In this document: positions 20,395 to 29,271 of the stretch, piece after piece
Position numbering within the stretch: position 1 is the first letter of the stretch
Layout of the letters: each line of letters starts with the position of its first letter
Origin: Paraburkholderia ginsengiterrae
GTDB lineage: Bacteria > Pseudomonadota > Gammaproteobacteria > Burkholderiales > Burkholderiaceae
Direction of reading: 5' to 3'
Assembly (NCBI RefSeq): GCF_001645125.1
Contig: NZ_LXKA01000109.1
Location: 62,001 to 126,000 of the forward strand
Length of the DNA: 64,000 nt
Notes under the pieces: generated by a model
Told to the model about the DNA's origin: nothing
Seen by the model: the letters and a program-made list of their open reading frames with translations, nothing else
Databases searched by the model: none
Position numbers and translations under genes: made by a program

Positions 20395-20650
20395 GTGGCA
20401 GGAACGATGGGGGACGGTAGCCATACTTGACTCCCGCAATGGCTTTCGCGCTGCTCGCGTGCACAACCAAAGGGCAGTTTATGAGAAGTGGTGCCGCCGC
20501 GTAGATTACAGGTTGTGCTATTTATGTCGCGAGCGGCGAAGCTGTAAGAGTTTGCGGGGAAAAGGTCGGCATTTGCTTGATTGCTATGTCGGAGAACAGA
20601 TGCCTCGTCCGTGCGGCTTGATATCGCGGAAACAAAACGGAGTGTGATGT

Positions 20651-21796
20651 ATGGCTAATGCCGTCGAAAAACTGTTCGATTCCGTACTCGCCAAATTGCC
20701 ACCGGAATCGACCGAGATTAACGATGAATCGAACGCCGACAGTGACCGCAGCCGTGACATTATCGATGAACCATTGGATTCAGAGTCGGACGAAGTTCAT
20801 ACTCTCGACTTTCACGACTCTGTGTACGAAGCGCACGACGCATTGCATTCCGGACGCTCGCTATGGGAGTTGCCACCGGAAGCGGATGGCATCATCGAAG
20901 GAGGCATTCGTCGGTCCGGTTTCGACGTACTCGCCTTTTTCAAGTCGCGTCGCCACCTCGCTGCGAGACCATTCCCAGGGCGCTGGGGCATTTTCTACCT
21001 GCGGCACGGGTTGTTGTACGTCGAAGCACAAATTGCCCGGGCCCACCCCGGCTTTGGGAGGCCCCGCGACCTTGCGCGTCAGTTCCTCCGCATGCACGAG
21101 CATTTTCACTATCAGGCGGACCTACAGACACTGATGTTCGAGGCAGTGAAGGGCCGTCAGCTCCACCAGCCGTTGCGTCGCGCCTTTCGTGGACTACGGG
21201 ACGAATTCGTCGAGGAAGCGCTCGCGAACCGTCAGGTCTGGACGTGGGCGCAAAAGCCCTCGGTCGGCATCGACGATTTCGCGTACGACTTCATGAAACT
21301 GCAGCCCAACGCATACGCCAGATTTGACGAACCTGGAATGGAGTTGACGGCAGAATGGGCTGCTAATGTCGTGGATACTTCTGTCGGTCCTGACGTGCGT
21401 AGATACGACCTGGCGCAATGGGTTGAGGCACTTCCGCAATATTATCTGCGGCCATCGTTGTGCCCGGAATATGTGGTCTACCCGGCAGAATCGAGTCTCT
21501 GGCTATCGCCTGCGTTGGTCCTGCCCAAGGTGACCAATATTGCGGAGGGCCGTGAAGTCACTAAGCGGCTAAAATCCAAGTTCGCTCACCTCGAAAAAGC
21601 GTGGCGCAAGACAAAGCAAAAACTCCTTGAAGCCCCCCAACTTCACGGTCTCAACTTAAAGCCATGGCCCAAGGACGGTCCCGATTCATATTCGGTGAAA
21701 GTAGATGAAAGCAACCGCGCTCATCTGAGACATGAGGGAAATGGTCGATGGACTGCATACATTATCGGGACACACAAAGAACTCGAGCACGGCTAA
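20651..21796 (+). CDS. HExxH metallopeptidase-like protein with ParE/RelE-like C-terminal domain
   Basis: A 381-aa protein not recognised as a named family. Residues 149-153 read HEHFH, a zinc HExxH motif, inside the helix FLRMHEHFHYQADLQ; a second acidic helix, FVEEALANR (E188/E189), 35-40 residues on could give the third zinc ligand as in gluzincins. The first 60 residues are acidic and probably disordered. The C-terminal 70 residues (lysine-rich helix, then YSVKVDESNRAHLR and TAYIIGTHKELEHG) resemble the strand pattern of small ParE/RelE-fold toxins. It follows the HNH gene by 256 bp on the same strand and may belong to the defence block or be a separate protease/toxin unit. Confidence 0.55.
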   Translation: MANAVEKLFDSVLAKLPPESTEINDESNADSDRSRDIIDEPLDSESDEVHTLDFHDSVYEAHDALHSGRSLWELPPEADGIIEGGIRRSGFDVLAFFKSRRHLAARPFPGRWGIFYLRHGLLYVEAQIARAHPGFGRPRDLARQFLRMHEHFHYQADLQTLMFEAVKGRQLHQPLRRAFRGLRDEFVEEALANRQVWTWAQKPSVGIDDFAYDFMKLQPNAYARFDEPGMELTAEWAANVVDTSVGPDVRRYDLAQWVEALPQYYLRPSLCPEYVVYPAESSLWLSPALVLPKVTNIAEGREVTKRLKSKFAHLEKAWRKTKQKLLEAPQLHGLNLKPWPKDGPDSYSVKVDESNRAHLRHEGNGRWTAYIIGTHKELEHG

Positions 21797-21888
21797 CCGT
21801 ACAGACCGGTGTCCCGTCTCAAGCTCCGACGAATTCGGCCTCACCACGCGTGGGACATCAGGCGACAGTACCCAACATAATCGGCGGC

Positions 21889-22521
21889 TTATTCGATAAC
21901 TTCATGTTGCCGCAGCCACTGACCGTGCTCAGAGACAATGGTCGAGAACGGCGAAGGATTTTCGCGGTACATCACCTTGAACAAAGAGAGGCAATCCGGG
22001 GACGACTTGTCTGTGCTGACACTTTGAACTGACGCGTCAACTAATGAACTTGTGGGACCAAGCTGGATGGCCTTCTCAGCAGCGACGGTCGTTGCCATCA
22101 TGTCGTCTGTACCCTGTAGCGCACATGTTCGGAACGCGCTGCGGGCGGCCGTGTTAAACGCTGGGCTTCCCTTAAATTGTCCGAACAGTCCGAATTCGAT
22201 GTTCATAGTCTGGTGCCATATTTCCAGCTGTACTTTCTGCCTCTCTATGTCGGCGCCGGGCGTTTCGAAGAACACCGCTACTATCGAGAGACCCGTACAG
22301 AGGGCAGCACCTGCGTCCCACCACGGTGAACGCAAAGAATCGATGAAGCCCAGCATAACCGCCGCGCCGACCAAAATCCCGCACAAAAGGATAGCTGCCG
22401 CACCAACGTACTCAGCCGCAACCAAGAATTTGATAGCAAGGCCCACTCCCAACAAAAGAGCCGCAGCCGAAATAGTAGCTCGTATTCTCATAAACTCTTC
22501 AGTAGCATTTTCGCGAGTCAT
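21889..22521 (-). CDS. Inner-membrane protein with N-terminal transmembrane helices
   Basis: A 210-aa protein. Residues about 12-85 contain two or three hydrophobic helices (AALLLGVGLAIKFLVAA, AAAILLCGILVGAAVMLGFI, AGAALCTGLSIVAVFF). The remaining roughly 120 residues are soluble, with cysteines at FRTCALQ and SPDCLSL that could pair if periplasmic. I do not recognise the family. It is convergent with the metallopeptidase-like gene, about 90 bp separating the stops. The ATG at 22521 follows GGCGGGTCGCTG, a fair ribosome site. An orphan gene; no operon partner is visible. Confidence 0.55.
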   Translation of the reverse strand: MTRENATEEFMRIRATISAAALLLGVGLAIKFLVAAEYVGAAAILLCGILVGAAVMLGFIDSLRSPWWDAGAALCTGLSIVAVFFETPGADIERQKVQLEIWHQTMNIEFGLFGQFKGSPAFNTAARSAFRTCALQGTDDMMATTVAAEKAIQLGPTSSLVDASVQSVSTDKSSPDCLSLFKVMYRENPSPFSTIVSEHGQWLRQHEVIE

Positions 22522-22847
22522 CAGCGACCCGCCGACCGTCGCCTAGCTCGTTGAAGGAAACGGAGCGACGAGCGCCAGGAAAAAAAGTGACCAGAGGACA
22601 TTTGGTCCGCGCGTCAGTCGCCCTTGCTTTTGAACAGCCGCCCATGTATTCAACCATCATTGGTTGCTATCCTTCAGCGGACGCCGCTCTGCGGCGACCT
22701 ATCTACGTCGCTTACCTCTTAAAGCGCCCCGCCTGCCTAGGCTGCAAACTGCAGTACTTCGAGCAGTTGCCCAAATTTCTGCAGCAATTCATCGAAGGTG
22801 TGCTCACTGCATCTAACCCCGCAAGGACTGGTGGGCGGCCCGCCCGT
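22522..22847. other. 326-bp gap, possible gene debris
   Basis: No complete gene seen. On the minus strand a short coding-like stretch reads FDELLQKFGQLLEVLQFAA followed by a stop near 22735, but it has no start and could be chance. A GC hairpin (GGGCGGCCCGCCC, about 22834-22846) lies just past the stop of the lipoprotein gene and could help end its transcript, although no T-run follows. Confidence 0.3.
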
Positions 22848-23312
22848 CTAGTTAGAAGCCGCTTTGGTCCTGACGGCGCTGGGTTCGCCAGTCTGCTTGA
22901 ACATGTCGTCCATCAAGTCCTGGACGACGCCGTCGGCATTGGGGAACTGGTGCAACACGGAATTTTTCCAGTGCCCGGACGCGATAAGGCCGCCGCTTGG
23001 CGCCTTGTAGAAGCGGATGTCCATCGAACGCAGGTACATGACGATGTCCCAGAACCAGCTGTCGGTGTAGGTGACGTTCATGTCGGCTTTGTCGCACGCG
23101 GGGGCAACCGACACCGACACGCCGTGGTTTTCCAGGTTGCGTTGAATTGCAGCGTCCATGTCAGCAGACTTGCCGCCGTGCGCGGTAAAGCACGCTGTCG
23201 TCATCGGCGAGCCTTTCGCCTGCGGACCAGTGGTGACGTTTTGAGTCGTTGAACATCCAGAAAGAATGGCGAGCGCGAACACAGCGGCGACAGCGGAGAC
23301 CAGAGTGCGCAT
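22848..23312 (-). CDS. Small outer-membrane-type lipoprotein
   Basis: A 154-aa precursor with a classical lipoprotein signal: MRTLVSAVAAVFALAILSGC, lipobox LSGC, cysteine 20 becoming the lipidated N-terminus. The mature part has two further cysteines (TTACFTA, APACDKA) that could pair, and a segment DSWFWDIVMYLRSMDIRFY typical of small uncharacterised Burkholderia lipoproteins. The ATG at 23312 was preferred over longer in-frame options because AGGAAAAT sits just upstream and the signal peptide begins there. No enzymatic motif. Probably a periplasm-facing protein of unknown role, transcribed alone. Confidence 0.75.
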   Translation of the reverse strand: MRTLVSAVAAVFALAILSGCSTTQNVTTGPQAKGSPMTTACFTAHGGKSADMDAAIQRNLENHGVSVSVAPACDKADMNVTYTDSWFWDIVMYLRSMDIRFYKAPSGGLIASGHWKNSVLHQFPNADGVVQDLMDDMFKQTGEPSAVRTKAASN

Positions 23313-23519
23313 TTTATTTTCCTGTTTGAATGCAAAGACGGCACTCTGATTATCGGCAGCTACGTCGCGAACTTGAGCAAGCGGGAGGAAAACCATCCGG
23401 CCATCGTTAGGTGGAATGCGCACCGTCACACGCTTCGCGCCACACTGCGCCTCCGCTCGATTGCCACCATGGCATGCAGCCAATATGCGCCCGGCGCGTT
23501 AAAAATAGCCGGGCCGCTT

Positions 23520-23675
23520 TCAATGTTCTTCGCGTCCATAGGGCTCGCCCAGGATGACAAGCACATAGCGCACCGTATCGGTCGGAACGTTTTTCCCGCG
23601 CAGTCCAGCTTCGAGGGCTTTCGGCGCTTAGACCTCTGTCAGGAAGGCTCCAAAAGCCAGTTTCTCGAAAGTAAC
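23520..23675 (-). pseudogene. Remnant small ORF with an in-frame stop
   Basis: On the minus strand a coding-looking frame reads VTFEKLAFGAFLTEV, a TAA, then APKALEAGLRGKNVPTDTVR followed by YVLVILGEPYGREEH and TGA. No start codon with a ribosome site is visible, and it begins right below the stop of the CoiA-like gene. It looks like the tail of a gene that has lost its front and gained a stop. Recoding cannot be ruled out. A 7-bp inverted repeat (GCCCGGC at 23489-23495, GCCGGGC at 23508-23514) lies just downstream and could be its old terminator. Confidence 0.3.
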
Positions 23676-23684
23676 GAGACGAGG

Positions 23685-25175
23685 TTATGTACATCGCCAT
23701 GGGGGCTCGACACCTCCTCGCAGCATCCGCCAAGACTCTTCCACCACGCCGATGTCCTTCAACAGGTCGAAGGCAGCATCCGCGATGCCACCACACTGGG
23801 TGACCAGTGTTTTAACGGCAGTCTCGGAAGGCTCGATTGACATGCTGTACAGCATATCCACGAACAGTTGAGCGTTGAACTGGGCGCCCGCATAGCGGAC
23901 GGTCGCATCACTTGCGCGTAAGAGCGCAACGTCTTCCGACGGCCATCGCTCCCGCCACGTCCACTCTCGCCGTAGAACAACGGCAGTAGGCTTGCTTACT
24001 GCTCGGTCCGGTGTCGAGGGTGTCGCGGGATGCACAGGCGGCTCCGGCCGCGCCTGCGGCCAGAGGCCCCCGTAAAGAACGGTAAATGCGTCGCCGCTAC
24101 GCTCGAGGAATCCGCATTTCGCCAGATACCCGAGGAAAAGTCTAAGCACCGCCGACACCTGGTGCCGGACGAGTTCCGAGGTGCCGAATCTGCCGCTGAC
24201 CCAGTCGTAAACTTGCGACAGCGAAAACCGTTTCGTCTCTTCCCGACCGCCGATGGGGTCATAGATGAACCGGACAAAGGTAGCGCCTTGCCATACATCA
24301 ATCGGAGAGGGTATGGCCTGCGCTCCTTCCCGGAGAGACACATGCAGATGTCGTGGCCAGCGTGCACCGTGAGCCAACCCGAGCACGGTGCGCAATTCAA
24401 GGCGCTTCATCTCATCGGGAAGAGCCTGATACCGAGCGTTAGCCTCGTCCACCTTGCTCGGCTGCTTCGGCGGTTCTGGCCGGTGACGCGGGACGCTTGC
24501 GACCTCGCTGCTTTTGCGCACGACCCAAGCTTGGTACTCTGCAAGCAGCTCCGCCTCGATTACAGCGTAGTCACTGTTGCTGACCCAGTTGCGGTTGGTC
24601 ACACATTCGAGTACGTGCCATGCGAGCTCCTGCAGCGTGAGCGATTCTTCCTCCAACAGTGGGAGCAAGTCTATCTCGATGCAGGGCACGTGGCTCGCAC
24701 GAAGATACTTCGCTTTCTCCGGTTCAACCTCGTGTCGGACTTTCACTTCGACGATGACCTGAGACCTGTCGTCCAGACGTCCCGCGACATCGGCGATATA
24801 CGTTCCGATGCGCGACTCCGCGCAGGCTTCACTCAATCGCCAAACTTTGCCGGGCAGGTCAGCGGTCTTCGAACGCTCGAAGAGACCGAACCTCGGGTGC
24901 AGTCTTTTGAAATTGACCACGAGTGGCGGAAGCGCGACAGAGCGATGCTCGAGTATCAGATGTTTCGCCGCAAGGTGCAGAGCGGTCTCCGCACCGCTGA
25001 CACATTCGGCCCCGGATGCGTGCGAGAAGTACCACGCCCGGATTTGCCCCTGCTTCGCTAAAAGGCGACCGCCGCACCCCGGACAAACGCAACCGCATGC
25101 TAGGCCTTGGGGCACCGAGTGTATGTCGACGAGCCGGCCCCGACGGTCAAGCGCAAAAACGATGCGATGATGCAT
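23685..25175 (-). CDS. CoiA-like protein: zinc-ribbon plus PD-(D/E)xK nuclease domain
   Basis: A 496-aa protein. Residues about 30-55 hold CVCPGCGGRLLAKQG and then AWYFSHASGAEC, the zinc-binding, DNA-handling front end seen in competence protein CoiA and related island proteins. A nuclease core follows: ESRIGTYIADVAGRL (acidic D) then QVIVEVKV (ExK), a good PD-(D/E)xK site at about residues 120-145. The C-terminal 300 residues are helical and unassigned. The ATG at 25175 (MHHRIVFALD) begins the conserved region; a GTG at 25265 in the same frame is the alternative. It is encoded after the H-NS-like gene on the same strand. CoiA relatives act in DNA uptake or recombination; here a defence or DNA-processing role is equally possible. 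Confidence 0.65.
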   Translation of the reverse strand: MHHRIVFALDRRGRLVDIHSVPQGLACGCVCPGCGGRLLAKQGQIRAWYFSHASGAECVSGAETALHLAAKHLILEHRSVALPPLVVNFKRLHPRFGLFERSKTADLPGKVWRLSEACAESRIGTYIADVAGRLDDRSQVIVEVKVRHEVEPEKAKYLRASHVPCIEIDLLPLLEEESLTLQELAWHVLECVTNRNWVSNSDYAVIEAELLAEYQAWVVRKSSEVASVPRHRPEPPKQPSKVDEANARYQALPDEMKRLELRTVLGLAHGARWPRHLHVSLREGAQAIPSPIDVWQGATFVRFIYDPIGGREETKRFSLSQVYDWVSGRFGTSELVRHQVSAVLRLFLGYLAKCGFLERSGDAFTVLYGGLWPQARPEPPVHPATPSTPDRAVSKPTAVVLRREWTWRERWPSEDVALLRASDATVRYAGAQFNAQLFVDMLYSMSIEPSETAVKTLVTQCGGIADAAFDLLKDIGVVEESWRMLRGGVEPPWRCT

Positions 25176-25278
25176 AAGGTCGGATGCTGGTCTCGTGGAC
25201 TGAATGGCTGCCGATTCTAACTGTTCCGTCGGGTGGGGCCAGAAAACCGCTGCTCCACTGGGCACCTGACCACTACGT

Positions 25279-26277
25279 TTAGGTCGTCAACTCAGCGCCA
25301 GGCTCGACTGCGGCCACCGGCGCGGGCACGGCCACGCTCTGGCGCGGCGCATTTTTCGCAGACGCCTTCTTAGCAGGCACCTTCGCGCTCACGGGCTTTT
25401 TGGCAACCACTTTCTTCACCGCAACCTTCTTCGTCGGTGCGGTCTTTGTCGCTGCGACCTTCTTGACGTCGGCTTTCTTGGCAACTTTTCTTTTCGCCGA
25501 AGGCTTCGTCTCGGCCGAAGCACCCGCGTCCGCCGCCACGCCGGCACCATCAATCAAAAACTTCGAACGGTCCTTCACCGATGCCAGCCACGCCGGAGCA
25601 CGCCCGCGCCCGCTCCAAGTCGCGCCGCTCTTCGGGTCCTGGTAAAGCGCCGGCTGCGGGCCCTTCCGCTGCCCCGTACCCACAGTCGCCCCGGCCGATT
25701 TCGACGCCGTCTTCTTGCCAGCCACCTTCGCCTTGCTCACAGCACCCGCGGTCGCCACAACAGTAACTTCAGCGCCGCCTGGAATCAAAAACTTACTACG
25801 GTTCTTGGCTTCGGCAATCCAGGACGGCGCGCGTCCGCGACCGCTCCATGTCGCGCCATTCTTTGGGTCAAGATAAAGCGCCGGCTGCGGACCGCGGACG
25901 TAACTGCCAGCAGCTTTAGCTTTGCTAGCAGAAGAAGATTCTGCTGTCGCCGCACTGGCATCAACCAGGAACTTGTCTCGGTTCTTTGCGCTTGCAATCC
26001 AACCCGGCGCCCGGCCGTGTCCGGTCCAGGTTGCACCACTCTTAGGTTCGCGATACTTGACCGCAGTAGCGCTACCATTGCTCTTGGTCTTAGCAACTGC
26101 CTTCGTGGCGCTCCGCTTGCCCCCAGCGTGCGCGTCAATGTCAGCAGTCGTAAGACCGTGTTCTGCCATCAACTCGCGAATCTTTTCGATGACGCCCGAC
26201 GATTGCTTTGCAATCAACACTTCTGCCTGCTGTTCGAGCCTTTTGATTTTTGCTTGCAAGGATTCCAGAGTTGCCAT
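25279..26277 (-). CDS. H-NS-family nucleoid protein with three DNA-binding domains and a Lys/Ala-rich tail
   Basis: A 332-aa protein. Residues 1-50 form the helical oligomerisation region (LESLQAKIKRLEQQAEV, then VIEKIRELMAEHGL). The H-NS C-terminal DNA-binding unit occurs three times, at about 75-106, 135-165 and 210-242, each with a GATW-G-GRAP-W core followed by a KFL motif; the AT-hook-like core is GRGRAP (GHGRAP in the first). Ordinary H-NS has one unit. Residues about 255-332 are a histone H1-like run of KK, VAKK and AKKAS. The ATG at 26277 follows GGGAGCG. Such a protein should bind AT-rich foreign DNA in several places and silence it, fitting its position inside an accessory region. 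Confidence 0.9.
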   Translation of the reverse strand: MATLESLQAKIKRLEQQAEVLIAKQSSGVIEKIRELMAEHGLTTADIDAHAGGKRSATKAVAKTKSNGSATAVKYREPKSGATWTGHGRAPGWIASAKNRDKFLVDASAATAESSSASKAKAAGSYVRGPQPALYLDPKNGATWSGRGRAPSWIAEAKNRSKFLIPGGAEVTVVATAGAVSKAKVAGKKTASKSAGATVGTGQRKGPQPALYQDPKSGATWSGRGRAPAWLASVKDRSKFLIDGAGVAADAGASAETKPSAKRKVAKKADVKKVAATKTAPTKKVAVKKVVAKKPVSAKVPAKKASAKNAPRQSVAVPAPVAAVEPGAELTT

Positions 26278-26342
26278 ATTTGTCGCTCCCGTTTAACTGC
26301 CCGCACTATGCCACGGGCGTGGCTCAATCACTATCCGCGCAA

Positions 26343-27611
26343 TCAACGCCTAGTTCTTTCGTACTCGTCCTTGCTGAATACCAAGCCCTCGGGCGTGACG
26401 ATGTCATCTGCCGATGGAGACAAAGGCGATGGTGGGTCCCCTCTCTGGTCCTCTATCAGAGCTGCCAAGGCTCGTGCGCAGTCAATGACGTCATTTTGGA
26501 CTTGCTTGGATGACGCACCACCGTCCAAATAGATGCGCAACATCTCTACTTGCCGCATGCGCAACCCGATTTTTCTGAGGGTTGGCGAAAACCATTTGCC
26601 GATTGCACTCAGGTCGTAGAACGAAAGCCTAACTAGCTCCTCGCCAATCTCCCCGATTTCGGTCTTTATTTGTTCGATTTTTCCGTCCTGCGTCATCCGG
26701 TACGCGCGGCGCCCCAAATCACTGACGTCTCTCGAGAACTGTCTAACCGCATGAAGCGCCTCCGCGCAAAAAGCCTCGGAAGGGGGGATGTTGTCAATGA
26801 TGTCTTGCTTCAGTCCATCGGCAAGCGAAGATGCTCGTTTAGCGAGCTCCTCCAAATCTTGGCCGTTATTCAGTGCTAGCCGAAAGTTCACGACCTCATC
26901 AAACGCGTCGGCCGTAAGAGTCAGCCGCGGACGGAGCCCCTCGTTTGCAGCCACATCGGTCGAAGCCAGTGTTCTCAACGATGTAGCAACGAATCCGCAG
27001 TCGGCTCGCCATTTTTCGAGGTTGGGGTTGGTTAATCTGTCGTTTGACGGAAGAGCGGCCCAAGCTAGCGCTCTCGTTAGGAGCGACGCCAAATCAGAGC
27101 GAAATTTTTCCTCGCTTGTCTGCGTCGTCTCGACCTTTTCACCACGTGTAGCCAAGTGTTTTCTAACCAGTTCCACAACTTCGTGCGGCTCGGCCGGACG
27201 TGATGTCGAGATATGACGCAGATATGGTTTCTGCTGTGAGTAGTAAACGGGCTCACTACCCTTTGGAACCGTGACTACGAGTACTACGCGCTCCGATTCG
27301 ACCGCCCATGTGGCTTTCGGCGTGACTGCGGGTCTGATTGAATTCGTGCAAATTCCCTCAAGGCGTTGCAATAATTTGTCCCGTTCGGCTGGACTCTCGA
27401 CCTCCTTGAGACCGGCAATGTCACCCTCGTCATCGACTCCGATGAGAATTGTTCCGGAATTGGACGTCGCGAATGCTGCAATCTCCTTCGCCAAATCCGT
27501 CACTTGTTGAGGGAATTCCCTCTTGAACTCTAACTCTTGCCCTTCACCCTTTGCCCTTAGTTCCGGAAGGCCACGGGACACGAGTTCGTCAGCCCAAAGA
27601 GGTACTTTCAT
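26343..27611 (-). CDS. AlbA_2 (Schlafen-type) domain protein
   Basis: A 422-aa protein with an N-terminal AlbA_2 domain: GQELEFKREF, KEIAAFATSNSGTILIGVDD, GDIAGL and, after a gap, VPKGSEPVYYSQQKPYLRHI. This fold occurs in putative transcription regulators, in some anti-phage proteins, and is related to Schlafen nuclease cores. The E..FK plus the SNSGTILIGVDDEG strand are the family's diagnostic features. The C-terminal 270 residues are helical and unassigned. The ATG at 27611 was chosen for the GGGGAAA seven bases upstream; the longer frame to 27656 has none. It stands alone between the H-NS-like and a small conserved gene. Confidence 0.75.
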   Translation of the reverse strand: MKVPLWADELVSRGLPELRAKGEGQELEFKREFPQQVTDLAKEIAAFATSNSGTILIGVDDEGDIAGLKEVESPAERDKLLQRLEGICTNSIRPAVTPKATWAVESERVVLVVTVPKGSEPVYYSQQKPYLRHISTSRPAEPHEVVELVRKHLATRGEKVETTQTSEEKFRSDLASLLTRALAWAALPSNDRLTNPNLEKWRADCGFVATSLRTLASTDVAANEGLRPRLTLTADAFDEVVNFRLALNNGQDLEELAKRASSLADGLKQDIIDNIPPSEAFCAEALHAVRQFSRDVSDLGRRAYRMTQDGKIEQIKTEIGEIGEELVRLSFYDLSAIGKWFSPTLRKIGLRMRQVEMLRIYLDGGASSKQVQNDVIDCARALAALIEDQRGDPPSPLSPSADDIVTPEGLVFSKDEYERTRR

Positions 27612-27849
27612 GCTTTCCCCGATTTCGTTTTGATAACAGGAATACGCCATCCACACAGCTGGACGCCAGCGTCAACCATTTTGCCCGCAGATGGGCCATG
27701 GATACAAATGCGCTTCGGCGCGCCAGAGTAGCCTACAGCGGGCTAACGCATCGCGATGCAGGCACTGCGGGAGGTGCCGTCCGCATGACGAGCCGAGGTT
27801 CGCAAGCTGACTACCGGTCACGGTCGCTGGCTGCGTTGCCGGTAAGTTG

Positions 27850-28122
27850 TTAGTCCTCAAACGGGTTACCGCTGTCTTTCACTTCGGTATTGAGGTTGTA
27901 TTCCGCACGCACGGCCTTGAGCACGCCCTCGATGTCGCGCTCGAAGCCCACCGCGTTGCCGAAGTGGGTCATGTTCCAGTTGCAGCCTGTCTTGTCAGCC
28001 TCTTGCAACTGCGGCCGCGGCACACGAATCTTCACGCCAACCTCGACGATTTCCTGCAGTCGATGGATTCGCCGGTCGACCTCCTGCTGTAGCTGCGAAG
28101 CATTGAGCGTTTTGCGTATCAT
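27850..28122 (-). CDS. Small conserved hypothetical protein
   Basis: A 90-aa soluble protein. It starts with a helix (LNASQLQQEVDRRIHRLQEI), then VGVKIRVPRPQLQEAD and a distinctive GCNWNMTHFGNA patch, and ends in an acidic tail. I recall similar short proteins in Burkholderiaceae genomes but no function. The ATG at 28122 with GGAAACC just before it is taken as start; a TTG eight codons upstream is possible. No obvious partner. Confidence 0.6.
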   Translation of the reverse strand: MIRKTLNASQLQQEVDRRIHRLQEIVEVGVKIRVPRPQLQEADKTGCNWNMTHFGNAVGFERDIEGVLKAVRAEYNLNTEVKDSGNPFED

Positions 28123-28311
28123 CCAGGTTTCCGTCTGGTTGCTCAAGCCAGTCTAGCGCAAGTGAGGCGTTCCGCGACCTGGCGCTGAAATGCAAGGTGC
28201 GTGAGAGCGCAGGCGCCCTGGTTCGTCGGGGTGCGTCAGTAAGTCAGGAAGCGACAATCACGACGACGCTGCCGCCAATGCCACGACCACCGACGTTCGC
28301 GAGGCCAATCA

Positions 28312-29271
28312 CTACGCCGCCAGCTGATGCTCATAATATGGCCGGTCCCTGTCATCAAGTATCGCGTACAGCGTCGCAAGGTCTGATGCATCCGGGTTTA
28401 ACCATGCATCGATGTTTTCCGACTTGATAGGAATAATGCACCGGTCATGTCCCGCTGCAGCAATTTCGGGGGGCGGCTCATCTGTTATGGCAGCAAAAGA
28501 CAGGAGGTCCGGTTCGCCGGGTGCCGACCATCGGGACCAGAGGCAGGCGACGAGCATGTCGTGAGCGGGGTTCGGCTTGAACTCAAGTACCACGTTCTCG
28601 TCCTTTTCACCCTCGGCGAGCTCAAGACCTTCCATTTTTGCGCGGCTGACGTTTTCATAAAACGCGTTGACGACCAGGATACCGTGCGTGTGTCCAAACA
28701 AGGGGCGCCAAAAACCTTCGAGATTATCTCGCCGAGCGTTATACGTTCCGGGATATTTAAGGTCGTGCGAGGCCGGTTTGCCAGCAATGCGACATTGATA
28801 ACGCATCGGTTTAATAACGCGTTGGCCGTCTTCAATCACCATGACGGGCGCATAGTTCCCCGGAAAGATGCGCGAATCGCGGGCCTTGGGCTCAGTCCGC
28901 TGAATGTCGTCAAGCTTACCGAGGGTCCACGCAATTTTGTCGGTGGCAATCCGCTCACTCTCGGCGGGTGCCTTGGTTACTTTTGTCTGGAGTGAACGTT
29001 CCGCGTCTGCTAGCCGCCTACGTTGCTTAAACAGGTCCTGTTCGAGTTTGGTCGCCTGCTCTGCATTGAACCGGTCGATAAGAGCCTTCACCTCGCGCTC
29101 GGCATCAGACTGAGGCTCCGAAAACGCGTCTTCCATAGCTTTCGGTATTTTCGCTTTGCTGCCCTCTGCTCGCTCGAAAAAGAGTCGCGCGAACTCCTTT
29201 ATGCTCATCGTTGCGCCGAACATCCGCACGAACTTGCGGTAGTCAGCCAGAATCTGAGCCGAATAGCACAT
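28312..29271 (-). CDS. SRAP (YedK/HMCES-type) abasic-site protein
   Basis: A 319-aa SOS-response-associated peptidase family member. It begins MCYS, so removal of Met exposes Cys2, the residue that crosslinks to abasic sites in single-stranded DNA. The family's other landmarks are present: PGNYAPVMV, RYQCRIAGKP, TYNARRDNL (N-A-R), RPLFGHTHGILVVNAFYE and the histidine region near the C-terminus (AGHDRCIIPI). The segment from about 20 to 130 is a charged helical insert, making it longer than E. coli YedK (222 aa). GGAGG lies just before the ATG at 29271. It sits near the imuA-imuB-dnaE2 cassette, giving two damage-tolerance functions close together. Confidence 0.88.
   Translation of the reverse strand: MCYSAQILADYRKFVRMFGATMSIKEFARLFFERAEGSKAKIPKAMEDAFSEPQSDAEREVKALIDRFNAEQATKLEQDLFKQRRRLADAERSLQTKVTKAPAESERIATDKIAWTLGKLDDIQRTEPKARDSRIFPGNYAPVMVIEDGQRVIKPMRYQCRIAGKPASHDLKYPGTYNARRDNLEGFWRPLFGHTHGILVVNAFYENVSRAKMEGLELAEGEKDENVVLEFKPNPAHDMLVACLWSRWSAPGEPDLLSFAAITDEPPPEIAAAGHDRCIIPIKSENIDAWLNPDASDLATLYAILDDRDRPYYEHQLAA

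Noticed and set aside
22551-23252. 233-codon plus-strand frame
   Set aside because: Most of it is antisense to the lipoprotein gene with its signal peptide and ribosome site.
24030-25061. 343-codon plus-strand frame opposite the CoiA-like gene
   Set aside because: No domain or ribosome site, and the opposite strand carries a zinc knuckle and a nuclease site.
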